Source: Glandiceps talaboti (lineage: Eukaryota > Hemichordata > Enteropneusta > Spengelidae). From it: a stretch of DNA of 42,500 bases. Made by a program: the position numbers and the translations under genes. The stretch is taken from contig NC_135557.1 in the NCBI RefSeq assembly GCF_964340395.1, forward strand, positions 24,881,563 through 24,924,062, given 5' to 3'. Under the pieces are notes generated by a model. That model made no database searches and was not told the DNA's origin. It worked only from the letters and a program-made list of their open reading frames with translations. Positions 1 to 11,812 of this stretch are shown piece by piece. Within the stretch, counting starts at the first letter, position 1, and each line of letters begins with the position of its first letter.

Positions 1-219
1 AGAGTTCTTCCCGCATGTCAAGATAGCCCGCAGGTCATATCAGGTCATAGTGTCGGATCATGTTACATTTTGATAATGTATACATTTGTCCTCCTAGTCT
101 GCTTCATGATTAAACTAACTACTTGCAACCATTCGCTATTTATGCATGTGTATACAGACTCCTGTATATTCAGATGATGTCAAATGATGTCTTGTAGAGA
201 TAAGCAAAAGTGTTTTGTA

Positions 220-378
220 AATGTATGTATGTATGTATGTATGTATGTATGTATGTATGTATGTATGTATGTATGTATGTGTGTATGTGTGTATGCATGT
301 ATGTATGTATGCATGTATGCATGCATGCATGCATGTATGTATGTATGTATGTATGTATGTATGTATGTATGTATGTAT
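220..378. repeat. (ATGT)n/(ATGC)n microsatellite
   Basis: About 160 bp of ATGT units with scattered GTGT and ATGC variants. The long Cys-Met-Tyr-Val and Ile-His-Thr-Tyr reading frames across it come only from translating the tetranucleotide in each frame and are not genes. Confidence 0.97.
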
Positions 379-380
379 TT

Positions 381-3300
381 TATGTGTATATATATCTTGA
401 GGGCGTCCACTACTAGCTGTTTATTCTAGTTCTAAAGACAAAGACGTGTTCTTAGTATCGAGCAGTATATCTATAATCATTTGAAGTGCCGTGCTTTACA
501 AAAACACCCGGATAAATGATAAAGTTCACACTGAACACGTGTTAATCAGGATGAAATATTTTATACGAGACCTTCAGATTGACTAAATTGATATTGAATA
601 CCTTATCTGATAGCCCCGACATAAACACCTGTTCCGACAGGATATCAGTCATTCATTACACACTATATGTTTGAAACGTTTTGCAGTAATGGAAAATGAA
701 CGATTATCGATAAGTCATTTTCCATTGATGTTTTGAAACCAAATTTCTGAATCAGAAAAGAAAAAATTGATTATTTTCAGGTCGATCTTATGCATTTGAA
801 ATCAATCTTTGGACTTTTTTTCACTTAAATGTTCTCATTGGGGTAGTGTATTTTTTTCCTGCATACTACAGGAGGTGAATAGTATAATACTTACTGAAGC
901 ATACTTTTCTATTACATGATATGTGTACTACACTAAACTATATTGGTATGATGAATGTATGTTTTCATGATGTACATATACCAAGATACCATGCCTGGAG
1001 ACAATTGTTAATTCTGTCAAATGTGTATATCTATAGGTAATATTTAGAACACTCTAATTCTGGTTTATATAAGTGTTCTGTAAAGTACTCGAGTTTGGAA
1101 AAACTTAGCAATTCAGCTTATGCTAGGTTTATAACATAGTTTTATAAAATTTATAACCATTACGGCTATTAATTCCCATTTGCATTTATCTGGACAACTC
1201 TTTAATGATGGTAGTCTTCTAAAAACTCTTGACAGTTTGTCTTAAAGAAAATGATACCAGTATATTAATATGCTTAATATAAACTTATAAAAAGTGCATT
1301 GGTTTCATTCACCTCCATGTATCTGTGTATGGAACTGACATAGATCTTGTCTTATGCAGAAATGATGTAAAGCTATTGTAAGACAATTTCTGTTGAACCC
1401 ATTGTCGACTGTTTTACATTTCAGTTATAATTATATAACAGTATCACTAGCCATACGCTAAATGTAAGTTCCTTATTAAGGGCCAGACGCTACTTCTGTA
1501 CTAGTTTGGATTGATTCCAAACTCCTTATAATTTCATACTGATGCATGTAAATAACCGATACCATGCGTTTTATCTCGTTTAGCAGCCACGATTGTTATT
1601 GAACATATTTAATTAAAACGGTATCCCACTCATTGATTACAAGCAGTCTGCTGTGCTTCCTGTTAAGAAATACATATCACCAACCCACCGCTGGTAAACT
1701 GTTGACATCGTTATCCAGCTAGAAGGGAGGGTGTTTTAAGATCTCCACATGCTTTAGTGATTCTGGATATTCAGAATTGTTCAGTTAAAGGAGGTCAAAA
1801 GAGTCGCCAATACATATCCACAAGTATTTACTGACTTAAATTTTCACAGCATATGTTTTATCAGTATTTTTGCATGACTCCGTCATCTATTATTGCTATA
1901 TTACAAATACACACAGACGAGTATGTAACATACGCTCACCTTGTACTTATAACCTTATAAATCAGATTATAGAGAATCAAATCCTCTTGTTTCATATTGC
2001 TAAGACACTATCGGTTCCTTTATGCCAGACCTTTATCATGATTACTTAGTAAATATGGGCTATGGGTTTAAAGGGTTAGAATTGACGTCAGATCTTTTCT
2101 GTATGTTTATTGTCCTTTAAAATACAATTTCAGATTACATTACATCTTTGTGTTCAATTCTATTCATACTTAAATTAGTTTTACTTTTTCATAATAATCG
2201 AGCGATCAATCTAGACTTTCTTAAAACTCTGAAGCTGTTGACATTTAAGCATTCGACATACGTACCTCTAACGATTTAGACTATATCATGCTTCCACTTC
2301 GAATTCTAATATGATTACTGAATGTCATATTGTGACTTGTTGAGATAAATGTATTTCCATTGTATGTAAAGATAGCATTAGACTTGCGTGTACATGGAAA
2401 CAAGTTGTGGCATAGTGAATTATGGTACGTCTAGTCTGGGCAGGATGTATTAGAGACAATATAACATTCCTTACTGTATACATAGACCCTCCACAGGGTC
2501 TATGCTGTATGCAACTCAATGATGTGTTTCGCAGTCAAACATACACCCCGTATATGTGCTATAGAAACATACATCTTTTTCTTACAATGACTTCAAGGCA
2601 ACTTGTAGACTTATCGATTCCATCAAGATCATGACATTCTCCCATTTCAGGCTATTATTAATTGACACTACATCTTCGATAAAACAACTTAGGTTATATA
2701 TTTTACTCATCTATGTGCAAACAAATAAGATAACTACTTATTTGTGATTATTGAAAACCCACTCTCTTTTTCACATCCATATAAACTGTCCCAATACTCA
2801 TCTAACCTACGCAATAGTTTATATATGCTGTCAACGTTAACTCTAAAAATACGGGATTTATTTTCTTGGTGTTTTAGGTCATAAAATTGAATGATTGTCA
2901 CATTGATTGTGGGTTACGTGAAGCCTAAATTGAAAGCCAAACGTTTGTTAGCTTCCTAAATTATACTCCCATATGCATGCATAACCACGTCCTTCCACAA
3001 TGTTTTTCTTCATTTTAATATAAAATGCTTTTTTAAACCAATCCATGTTTTTGTCTCAAAATGACAATACTGATTACGCTATTCATATTTTCCTTTCCGT
3101 GACTGGATGTAGTGAAATAGTAGGAATATTTTTTAAACACTTTTACAACTATTTTGAAGTCTTGTTGTGAAAATTGATTTGTATATGTTATCACTACATC
3201 AACATTATTGTGAAGTTTCCTTATTGGTATTGGGTGACATTGGTTTTTTGATTTGCATGTTTCAGGAAAACAAGTATCCATGATTGTGTGTTTAATAATA

Positions 3301-4160
3301 TATCTGACGAGTTCACTTTTCGTTTTTATGAAAGTTTCATATGACATACCCAAGAGCATTCGTGAAAAGGACAACATGTTGAAATGTCATATACATAGAA
3401 TCCTTCATCATAATTACGTATCCTTCAAGGCAAAATACAGAGTCTATTCCGAAAGAAAATATGTGTAGGACTGTCGGTAGGTTTTGAACGGAGGCGTCTA
3501 GAACATTGCACGGTTTTGATATACATTTGGAGACAGAATTCACACTACATTGCATATGAATAGCAGGGAATAAGATGAATATCTATGCACTTAAAGTGGT
3601 GTCACTTTCTATTGTGTGTGTATGTGTCTGTCTCTCTGTCTCTCTGTCTTACTTTGGACACGATATCTCAAAACCTACTCCATCAATTATAATGAAACAA
3701 GGTACATATCTTTCCTATGGTAACAAAAAGCACGGACTAGAGTTTGGTAAACATCTTAAGAATAATAATGAAAAATTATGCTAATTGACGATTTTCAGAA
3801 ATTAGACTCCCCAGAGTGCAAGCTTTCAAATGGTCAAAATCTTGCTGATCGTGTTTTACACAATACAAATTATTCTCCGATCGAATAATAATTTAAAATA
3901 TGTATTTTCTCACCATGCATAATAATCGTGCTTTACTCTATTACTATCATGACAGATTTGTTGATGACGGCTTTTGTTGTAAACAATATTTGACCTCATT
4001 TTATTCAAGAAAATGATTGATTTGCAAATGAATACAAGTTGTGGTCATCTTCATCGGCAAACTCTTTTATATTCTTATACAGGAAATTAAACTACTTTGA
4101 CTCAAAATATACACCTGCTCGTTCGTGATAGCAACAAAAAACGTGAGCTACACCGACCTT
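381..4160. other. A+T-rich non-coding stretch
   Basis: No reading frame here exceeds about 115 codons or shows a recognisable domain. The sequence is A+T-rich with many short homopolymer runs. The only local structure noted is a perfect 10-bp-stem hairpin at 2481-2504 and a short CT/GT-rich patch near 3615-3645. It is probably intergenic or intronic. Confidence 0.6.
2481..2504. other. Perfect 10-bp hairpin
   Basis: The stem catagaccct pairs with agggtctatg around a four-base ccac loop. The neighbouring bases (ctgtata and ctgtatg sides) pair only in part, so this is not a long precursor-like hairpin. The stem is more G+C-rich than its surroundings. A fossil transposon end or chance palindrome is as likely as a structured RNA. 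Confidence 0.5.
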
Positions 4161-4197
4161 GCATGTGTGTGTATGTGTATGTGTATGTGTGTATGTA

Positions 4198-4242
<45 letters not shown>
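4161..4242. repeat. (GT)n microsatellite with GTAT variants
   Basis: Begins as mixed gtat/gtgt units and becomes about 20 uninterrupted GT units. The overlapping 86-codon frame is a by-product of the repeat. Confidence 0.95.
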
Positions 4243-4247
<5 letters not shown>

Positions 4248-7200
4248 CACTTGGGGTATCAGATGTAATTCGCCTTCATCTTTATTTTATTTTATTACAA
4301 ATTGCATGGTTAGTTTACATTCATACATGTATACGTAATGTTAATTTCACCTTATAAAAGTATAACAATAACCGTGAGAAATAATTGCACTGCAATATAT
4401 TCCTACTAATAACTCCACCTAATATAAAAACGTTCATAACCATTTTAATGATATTTTACAACATAATTGAAATAAAAATATCATCAAGCGTAAAGTAGAT
4501 CGTATAATTCAAATAATAAAAAAAACATTTAATAGTAAACATTAATTTTATAGCACTACGTTTACCGAATTTCTATTAAATTAATAACACCAATACGTGT
4601 GATGTATACAAACCCAGATTGCCTACAAAACACCGTTGTGACATTGCTTGGTTGTTGTGTAGAATACATGTCATCTATTTGGTGCTAAAATAATCGACAT
4701 CGCTTTGGTTTCCTCATTTCAAATGATACCACATCAATATCAAGATTTAATAAAGTAGCGCGAACCGTCGGCTTGAATATTACTTCCAATATTTGAGTGA
4801 TTAAACATTGTTCAATTGTGTGAAACAGTCGAGTTGAAAGTCAAACAAAAATCTGAACTCTTTTTAGTGTAAGAGATATTGAACCCAGTTTTCATAAGTA
4901 CATTTAATCATATTTTAATTGAATCTTTTGTATGGAGTGTTCTATACGATAAAAGTTTATGTGCAGGCGAAATATGGTAATTATTTAGGCATGAAAACCC
5001 GCAGATTAGTTTATGAAGGAGAAAAAACACAACAACACCACTTTGAGAGTTTGTTCACAATCACATTATCTCTTCTCATTATTAGGGCTGTCATGTGACA
5101 CATAAAGTATTAAATAAAACATCATAGATAATGGAATCTAAAAGTTTTAATTTAAAGCTAGAGGGATTATGACATATTTTCACCGCAAGTTTAGTTGTGT
5201 TATTTGCTAAACGTACACAATGCATACCAAAACAACCCCCAGCCCACTGGCTTTGTCGAATTACAGCGACATATATAAGCTGAACTCGTCTCCATAGTTA
5301 CAACTACGTTAACCAAGTTAACGCTTCACTAGCTGCAACTTGAACGTCCGTTGACACTCTTCGTTATGTATAACAACCGAATTGTATCATCGCTCTCCTG
5401 TAGATATTGAATCACCAGTAGGTAAAGGTATTTGTGTCACTGTAAATTGGTACAATAAATCCATTCAAATTGATTTTTTGGGATCCGCACCTTAAACTCA
5501 TCAACCTCGATATAATGTATATTGTTTTATTGTTATTTTATTTGTTTAGTTTTCTGATCGAACAAAATCGCCAGTTAAAGCTACTACAGTTGTAAACAAT
5601 ACTGGCGATTCATATTTTAGTATTTAACACATGCGCTTAAGTTTCAAATTTTAGGTGTTTCTTTTAGCAAATATTCATAACAACAGAGAATGGTCGCATA
5701 GCAATGAAGTGTCTTATGACATATCACGGATGGACGAGTAAACACCTACTGTACGACGTTGTGTTGTGCAATCAAGTACGTCACCATGTAATGTACAAGA
5801 TAAAACACAACATCAAGTAGGTAAATAAGAAGGGATATGATATGTAAAATGCTCTCAAATATCGACAATAAGCCCACATTTCATTGAATTGAGATGGCTC
5901 TCTGTTCATGAATAACAATTTTTAGAGGTGACTTTCATTGTTCTTAATTACTGAGCGGCTTCAATTGATATCGATTATCCAGAGAATATCTTAAAGTAAT
6001 GCCCCTGTAAACTAATTACCGCTATTAATATTTTATGTTTAATAAACTAATTATAGCTATTAATATGTTTAATACTCCACACGATGGTCAATAATTTAGT
6101 ACGCCGTCATAATTCTCTCATTGCACAATTTGTTATAGTATTGGTTGACATTTGGAGAAAGCTATAAACTGTTTCTCAGTACTCATAAAATGCACTCTTA
6201 CACTGAAATGACTTTCTATCATTCTTTACTTATTCCGAACCAATCATATTCCGTTTTACCCGTGTCAAGTCGTAGCAAGACAAAGGAGAACACAGCTTAC
6301 AGTACCCTTTGCGCACGCGTGGGATATGAATAGTTCAAAAACATCACGACGTATGGGCCATTCGTGATACGTTAATAATTTGATAGCTGAGAGTGTAATG
6401 GTAAGCTTTTGTGACAGGAATGCACTGAAAATACTTCAATCTAAATCATATACGTTTTTCACACTCATGAAGCCGCATGTCGTATGTGAATACTCCGTAC
6501 CTTTATAATACTTCTTTTGTGGCAGAACTCCGGTGAGTTTCAATAGTTAAATTTTTCAACATGAAAGAAATGTTTACTTATGTAATGTGTTTTGTACCTG
6601 ATCATGCATCGTTACTTTAGAGATGGCATCTTTATTCTGCTTTGGCGCATAAAGCGTTGGTTTAAAAGGATTATAATAGTCACATTTACAAATTATATAA
6701 ACCATTTGTAAACAGTAATGTGTTATCTTATCTTAGTAAATGTTATAGTATTGAAGTATGTACTGTCAAACGAAAATCTGGTATTCTGGCTAAATGAAAT
6801 GAGGTGTTACAATCATTGTTAGTATCAGTACAGTAAATACATTAATGCAGTTAGAACTCGAGAACGCTGTAAAGCAATACATAGCTCAAGTATGCATAAT
6901 TTAAACATACCCTGTTCTACCTTCCGTAAGGGTGGTCATAATTATGTTATATATATGTGTATTTGTGTGTGTGTGTGTGTCGGTTGGCTGTACATAGTCT
7001 TTACGATAATGTCTATAGCAAGACAATGAAATATCAATATCAATGGGGTTGTAAGCATAAATAACGATTTCCGGTGACTACACCATATCTCAATTGTATA
7101 TGTTGTTAATTTAATGTCAATTTGTAAATACATTTATGTTAACTGAGTACTTGCGATAAAGCGTTTCGATGGGTAATTCGCATTAATAAATGGTTTTCAA

Positions 7201-8494
7201 AATACTTAATATGATTAATGAACACCTCATTATTCTAAGTAACATGGTACACACATGGATCGTAAAAAAAGTATACATCTTCAATACAGTTTATTAAAAT
7301 AACTGTTCTCACTTGCCTAATAAATGATTTTCGGCCATTACGCTATATGTTAGGAAGTTTCAAATTTCATATTATTTGGGACATACATCGATGATAATAG
7401 AGCACAATTTTTTGATAGTTTACTAATATAGATTTTTATTCATCTGCATAATTAATCAATGTTGGTAATAAGGCAAGCTTCAAATATCATATACTCTTGT
7501 GCACATAATAATAAGGAATTTCATGTGCTTCATAAAGCTTGTTGATGAGTCTATCTCAATAGTTCAACTGTAGGCAATATCTTAAGTATCCAAGCTTCAA
7601 ATTCATATAGTTTGATACATTTGAATTGTTAATCGAGATGTTCATTATATTATGAATGATAGCTACAACACATATTGATTTAATTGGACTCTATCATATA
7701 AACAACAAATGATACACTTTTGAAAGACGAAAACCGCATGTGAAGGTGAACAATGTTTTCATTATAATGATGAACTCGTTATGCTTCACTCAATTGAGTT
7801 AATAAATTTGTATATTATGTTAATTACCATTACTTGTCTTTGATGTCATTTGTTTTCAACCATAGAAACGTTACAATGTTACTAAGGATATTTGACGCAA
7901 TTATTGCTATATCTCTGCATAATTTATAATTCAGTTTTTTCATCACGCTTTGGACGGCTGTTGTTGTAACTAGTCAAGCTAGACAATATTGTTAGCCATA
8001 GTAATAGATGTCACAAACTGTCATATAACATTGATGTGAATAGACAGTGCCCTAGGCAACGACTAGCCCTCCTACGGTTATCGTTCGTTGAATGTCTCCA
8101 TTGAGATTTCGAGATCTTGATTAATATTTTACATAACTACTAATTGAATATAGCGGGGGAAAAACTGAATATGTAGTATTGCAATATGTGTTATGTTGTC
8201 ACAATAGATGTAGAAGAATGTTGCGGTGATCAAATAAAAACGCATTAGGATTTTTTTTTAAAGACGTTTATCGTGCAAATTATCAGACATGCATTTGTTT
8301 TCAACTCGTGAAAGCAAGGTTTAGGTCACTAATGTAAGTTTCATCATTGTGTCATTTCTCCTTTACAGATAGAGGTACTTATCCCTGAAGACCTATGTCT
8401 CATTGAGTTTGAAGACAGCTAATAGAGGCACCTTGACAAAATAATAAAACACTGATTTTAGGAGAAAGTCATTGAAGGTGAGAGTTCATATTGA
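4243..8494. other. A+T-rich non-coding stretch
   Basis: No supported gene in about 4.2 kb. Minor features are a 10-bp inverted repeat at 5566-5575/5601-5610, a 30-35 bp tandem duplication at 6009-6073, a short TG run near 6963-6980, and three phased copies of an aagcttcaaat-like motif between 7360 and 7610. Reading frames are 63 codons or shorter. Confidence 0.6.
6009..6073. repeat. Small tandem duplication (30-35 bp unit)
   Basis: The unit starting aaactaatta and ending tgtttaat occurs twice in succession, at 6009-6043 and 6044-6073. The second copy is 5 bases shorter and has two substitutions. A local slippage or duplication event is the simplest origin. Confidence 0.8.
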
Positions 8495-8685
8495 ACACAT
8501 ATTGCCTGGCCATGAGGGCTATTGCACCCGTTTATTACACCCGAGGGACTGTGAGTTACCAGAATCACATGCTATTTCCCGAGGCCAAAGGCCGAGGGAA
8601 ATAGCATGTGATTCTGGTAACTCACAGTCACGAGGGGGTAATGAACGGGTGCTATAGCCCGAATATAGGCCAGGCAATATGTGTT
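8495..8685. mobile_element. 191-bp foldback (MITE-like) palindrome
   Basis: The stretch is an inverted repeat around a short centre near 8587. The outer 18 bp starting aacacatattgcctggcc recur reverse-complemented at 8668-8685. The inner 33 bp (8548-8580) recur perfectly at 8596-8628. The zone between the two has diverged. Such a self-complementary, non-coding, G+C-richer block in A+T-rich DNA is typical of a foldback or miniature inverted-repeat DNA transposon. Both ~60-codon frames across it simply read the palindrome on opposite strands. Flanking target-site duplication is not clear, so the superfamily cannot be given. Confidence 0.8.
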
Positions 8686-8700
8686 TTATAATATACCTCA

Positions 8701-8860
8701 TGCTGTGAACTCGCGGTGGCAGACGACATCGTCAGAAGCTGCCATTTTGACCCGCTGTGAACGCGCGGTGATCACGTGACTATGTAAAAATTGATGGGAC
8801 TATTTCCCCAAGGGAAGTAGTCATTCTATTTTCCTATCACGTGACTGATTCTAGCGAATC
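8701..8860. repeat. G+C-richer repeat-like block with hairpin
   Basis: Directly follows the 191-bp foldback. It has a 17-bp direct repeat of the form gctgtgaa(c/ct)cgcggtg near 8702 and 8752, two copies of tcacgtgac near 8774 and 8837, and an imperfect hairpin gactatttccc/gggaagtagtc at about 8801-8825. The hairpin resembles the centre of the neighbouring palindrome (gctatttccc/gggaaatagc), so this may be part of a related or larger element. Its ends are uncertain. Confidence 0.45.
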
Positions 8861-8934
8861 ATGGCACAGTATTATCACTAGGTATATTATAAATAATTTT
8901 ATCGATACATCGGGAGGGCAATATGACTCATGCT

Positions 8935-9450
8935 TCGATTAACATCAATGATAGAACAATTGAACAGTTGAAATTGTTTCTATATTTAAGTTTCTAGGCA
9001 TTCAGCCTTCAAATCGTTTGTCTTGGCAAACTAATACTGTTTACCTGGTAAAGAAGGCACAACAACGTCTATATTTTCTGAGGCGTTTGAAGAAAATTAG
9101 CATGAGTTATTCCATTCTAGACAACTTTTATCGCAGTGTTATAGAGAGTATTTTAACATATGCTATCACAGTCTGGTTAATTAATATATCCAAGGACTAA
9201 TTGAATACACTTGAGCGGGTTGTGCGGACAGCACAAAGAATCATCGGCACAGAATTGCCATCATTACATTCCATTTATAAGTCACGTACTATGCACAAAG
9301 CAAAAGCCATTATTCACGATTCTAGCCACCCAGCATGATTTCTTTAAACTTTTACCCTCTGGTAGGCGGTATAGGACCATCAGAACAAGAACAGAACGTT
9401 TTAGGAAGAGTTTTTATCCATCTGCGATCCTTATTTTAAACCGAACATAG
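8935..9450 (+). pseudogene. Non-LTR retrotransposon relic (RT C-terminal part)
   Basis: Conceptual translation gives the end of a LINE polymerase ORF: an FKFLGI segment at about 8985-9002, then VKKAQQRLYFLRRLKK, an FYRSVIESILTYAITVW-like stretch, LERVVRTAQRIIGTELPSL, and a final KLLPSGRRYRTIRTRTERFRKSF block ending at TAG 9450. This order is typical of the region downstream of the reverse transcriptase catalytic core in jockey/CR1/L2-like elements. The catalytic YxDD part is absent. The frame is broken by a shift near 8965, a TAA at about 9198-9200 and another shift near 9330, so it is a dead 5'-truncated copy. Assignment to one clade needs a database comparison. Confidence 0.85.
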
Positions 9451-9495
9451 ACATCTACCGCCTGTTTTATTATAAACTGTCTTAATATTGTATTT

Positions 9496-9566
9496 TGTTA
9501 CACCCAATCTGTGAATTGCCCAATTCATGAGATGGGTAGGTAACTTTGCCCAGTTCATGATAGAGG
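9496..9566 (+). mobile_element. Solo terminal repeat of the 29.4-kb TIR element family
   Basis: The 71 bases starting tgttacacccaatctgtgaa match the left terminal inverted repeat of the element at 29417-29840, including the cccaattcatga and taactttgcc blocks. No matching opposite end was seen in the following kilobase. It sits about 45 bp past the end of the LINE relic, so it is probably a truncated insertion into or next to the LINE 3' end. Confidence 0.75.
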
Positions 9567-11253
9567 TAATCAAGGGTGCCTTATTAGTTCACTCGAATTT
9601 TCCTTGGCTGAACGAAGTATATTTATACCATACCAGCGCCAAGTTATTGTCTTTGAATACAAACTATATAGTCAGTTCATTCTACGCAAGAGCTGGCCAT
9701 TTGTAAGTAAATTGTTTTGAGATGCTCGAAATATGAAAAATACGAGTCAAAGTTTTTTTGTATAAACTTTGCTTAATGAGGTATACATATAATTACATTA
9801 TTCACCAACATTTTCTTTCATTTAGCTTGAAAATACTTGTGACCTGCTACTTGTATAGTGACACCTAGTGACAAAACTCCATAGGCCACTTTCATTTTCC
9901 TGAGCGAAGATAAATATTATGGAATAATATGTAATTATTCCACTGTAACATTGTATGAAGCAATACAAAATGTAACACCAATATACTTATTTTCATGTCA
10001 ATGACATAGGATTCTTTTATTACTCATCCCCAACTCGTAACCTCAATTAGTAAATATATTTCATTTATTATCAAATATTTGCTGAAATATCACGAATTTT
10101 ACAACTGTTATTTTAAAATGCGAATAGCTTATTCTATAACGTTCAGACTACACATACATTTTGTGTTATAGTTCTGCTTGTTAAAACATTAAAAACAGAA
10201 GAAAAAATGAAACTTGAAAAATATTATATTTATGAAAGGCTATATTTAGGACCTGTTAACACTGTTGGTGACAAAGTGTTCAATCTCGTTTTATAAGCAG
10301 ACACATTTATTTAACGTTTTCAATAATTTACTCCTTCCATAGCGCCATTTGATTTCTATTCCTGAGATAAAAAACCATCGATGTCTTTGATACATGGTGG
10401 TGTATTCACAATGTGTCGTTCTGTGCATACGAAAAAGAGACCAAACGATTTGTTGATAGTCACAAAATACGGCGTAGTCTTACAATAATCCATCAACGAA
10501 ATGTGATAACGGGTCGGTGCCTTGATTGTATCTCTTATGTTCGCAATTTAACGATGAAAGTATCGGCGTGCATACACTCTTTTTTACACGTAGCTGAATG
10601 TTGACATTGCTTTATCATGGATAAAAAGAAACGTGTCAGGAATTCCTCTGACTTGACTCTAAAATAAACAATCTTATACAGGGTTATAATAACAAAGATA
10701 ATTTGAGAATTTGTTGTCACTCGATAAGCAGTTAAATAACGTATTGAAATGAGACAGGATACTTCATTAACGTAAAGTATAATATTATTTGACATCATTC
10801 AATACGCTTGATCTCATTGATGTTGTCTTAATGTTGGCAACACTGTGCATATCGAGAGAGCGCTAACATGTCTAAACGTGGTGGATTCTCGTGTAACACC
10901 ATGTATGGGTCATTCAAGGATATCAAGTTTTTAGGTCTGTTTCATGTTAAATATACTATCAATTGCTGACGTTAGTGCGTAAATGACGTCACGATTAATG
11001 TAACTTGCTGAATTTAGATATACCCTACCTGTCTCACACCTATAGTGTAGTATATAGTTTTTTATTTAATTGATAAATAACAATTTTGAAGGTGAAATTT
11101 GATTTTGATGTGGCCTTGACCCAACTGCTGTACGATATATATTGATAGTTTATTATAGTAGTACTATTTTTATGTAGTTGTATAATGCTGGTTGTAGATA
11201 AGGAAGCAGTGACTCTGACCGAATTATTGATAGGTTACCTTCCTATCTAATAT
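9567..11253. other. A+T-rich non-coding stretch
   Basis: No supported gene. Frames of up to 87 codons (around 10.4-10.8 kb) have no recognisable domain and overlap each other on both strands, as chance frames do. A perfect CRE-like tgacgtca occurs near 10983, which can arise by chance. Confidence 0.55.
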
Positions 11254-11312
11254 TTAATGAAAGATTTCAGTACATTGTGCTGCTTAATGAGAGAATTTAG
11301 TACATTGTGCTG
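11254..11312. repeat. Small direct repeat (about 29 bp, two copies)
   Basis: The unit taatga(a/g)aga(t/a)tt(c/t)agtacattgtgctgc occurs twice in a row with three or so differences. It looks like a local tandem duplication. Confidence 0.75.
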
Positions 11313-11437
11313 CGATAGTAACCTGGGAATAACAGGTAATACATGTCTACACATTCCCTAACTTGATGGAAGTCAACTATAGTTCAAGCTGAATTTTAAC
11401 ATTTTGATATATATATAAATAATTTATATCAAAATTT

Positions 11438-11456
11438 ATATTATATATATATATAT

Positions 11457-11515
<59 letters not shown>
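11438..11515. repeat. (AT)n microsatellite
   Basis: About 35 AT units with one GAT interruption near 11459. It is preceded by an A+T palindrome (ttgatatatatataaa ... tttatatcaaaa, 11404-11432). Confidence 0.95.
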
Positions 11516-11517
<2 letters not shown>

Positions 11518-11637
11518 TGCCTGAATAGAAAAGTCCTGATATATGCAATCATGAAGTTTCGAATGAATATGTTTTAACAAACAATACCAAGGCAACATAT
11601 GATAACACCTGCTGACGTTATATGTATGTGTTATGGC

Positions 11638-11664
<27 letters not shown>
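11638..11664. repeat. Short (AT)n array left of a palindrome
   Basis: About 12 AT units ending just before the palindromic element at 11676. A matching short AT array lies on the element's right side from 11810. Confidence 0.9.
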
Positions 11665-11668
<4 letters not shown>

Positions 11669-11675
11669 TAAAACT

Positions 11676-11812
11676 ATTACGCTCTGCCACTGCGGTATAG
11701 AGCACTGTCTTATAGCAGATTGATAATCACCGAGTTATATATATATATATATAACTCGGTGAGTATCAATCTGCTAAGACAGTGCTCTAAACCGCGGTGG
11801 CAGAGGGCAATA
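11676..11812. mobile_element. 137-bp palindrome with (AT)n centre
   Basis: Two arms of about 58 bp, one starting gctctgccactgcggtatag and the other ending with its near-complement, flank a centre of about 10 AT units. The arms differ by only a few substitutions and a 2-bp indel. The whole unit is bordered by further AT arrays. A single arm recurs at 38448-38513, again with AT arrays on both sides, so this is a dispersed repeat family rather than a one-off hairpin. It has no coding capacity. A TA-targeting miniature inverted-repeat element is one reading; a duplication-inversion at an AT microsatellite is another. Confidence 0.75.

Noticed and set aside
5566-5610. 10-bp inverted repeat aatcgccagt/actggcgatt with a 25-base loop
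   Set aside because: Short stem and no supporting repeat copy or gene; expected by chance in a 42-kb window.
8472-8701. Two near-mirror ~60-residue frames on opposite strands
   Set aside because: They read the two arms of the 191-bp palindrome; matching protein sequences on both strands follow from the inverted repeat.
10983-10990. CRE-like tgacgtca sites near 2083, 10983 and 30432
   Set aside because: Eight-base palindromes without a nearby promoter are not enough to support a regulatory call.
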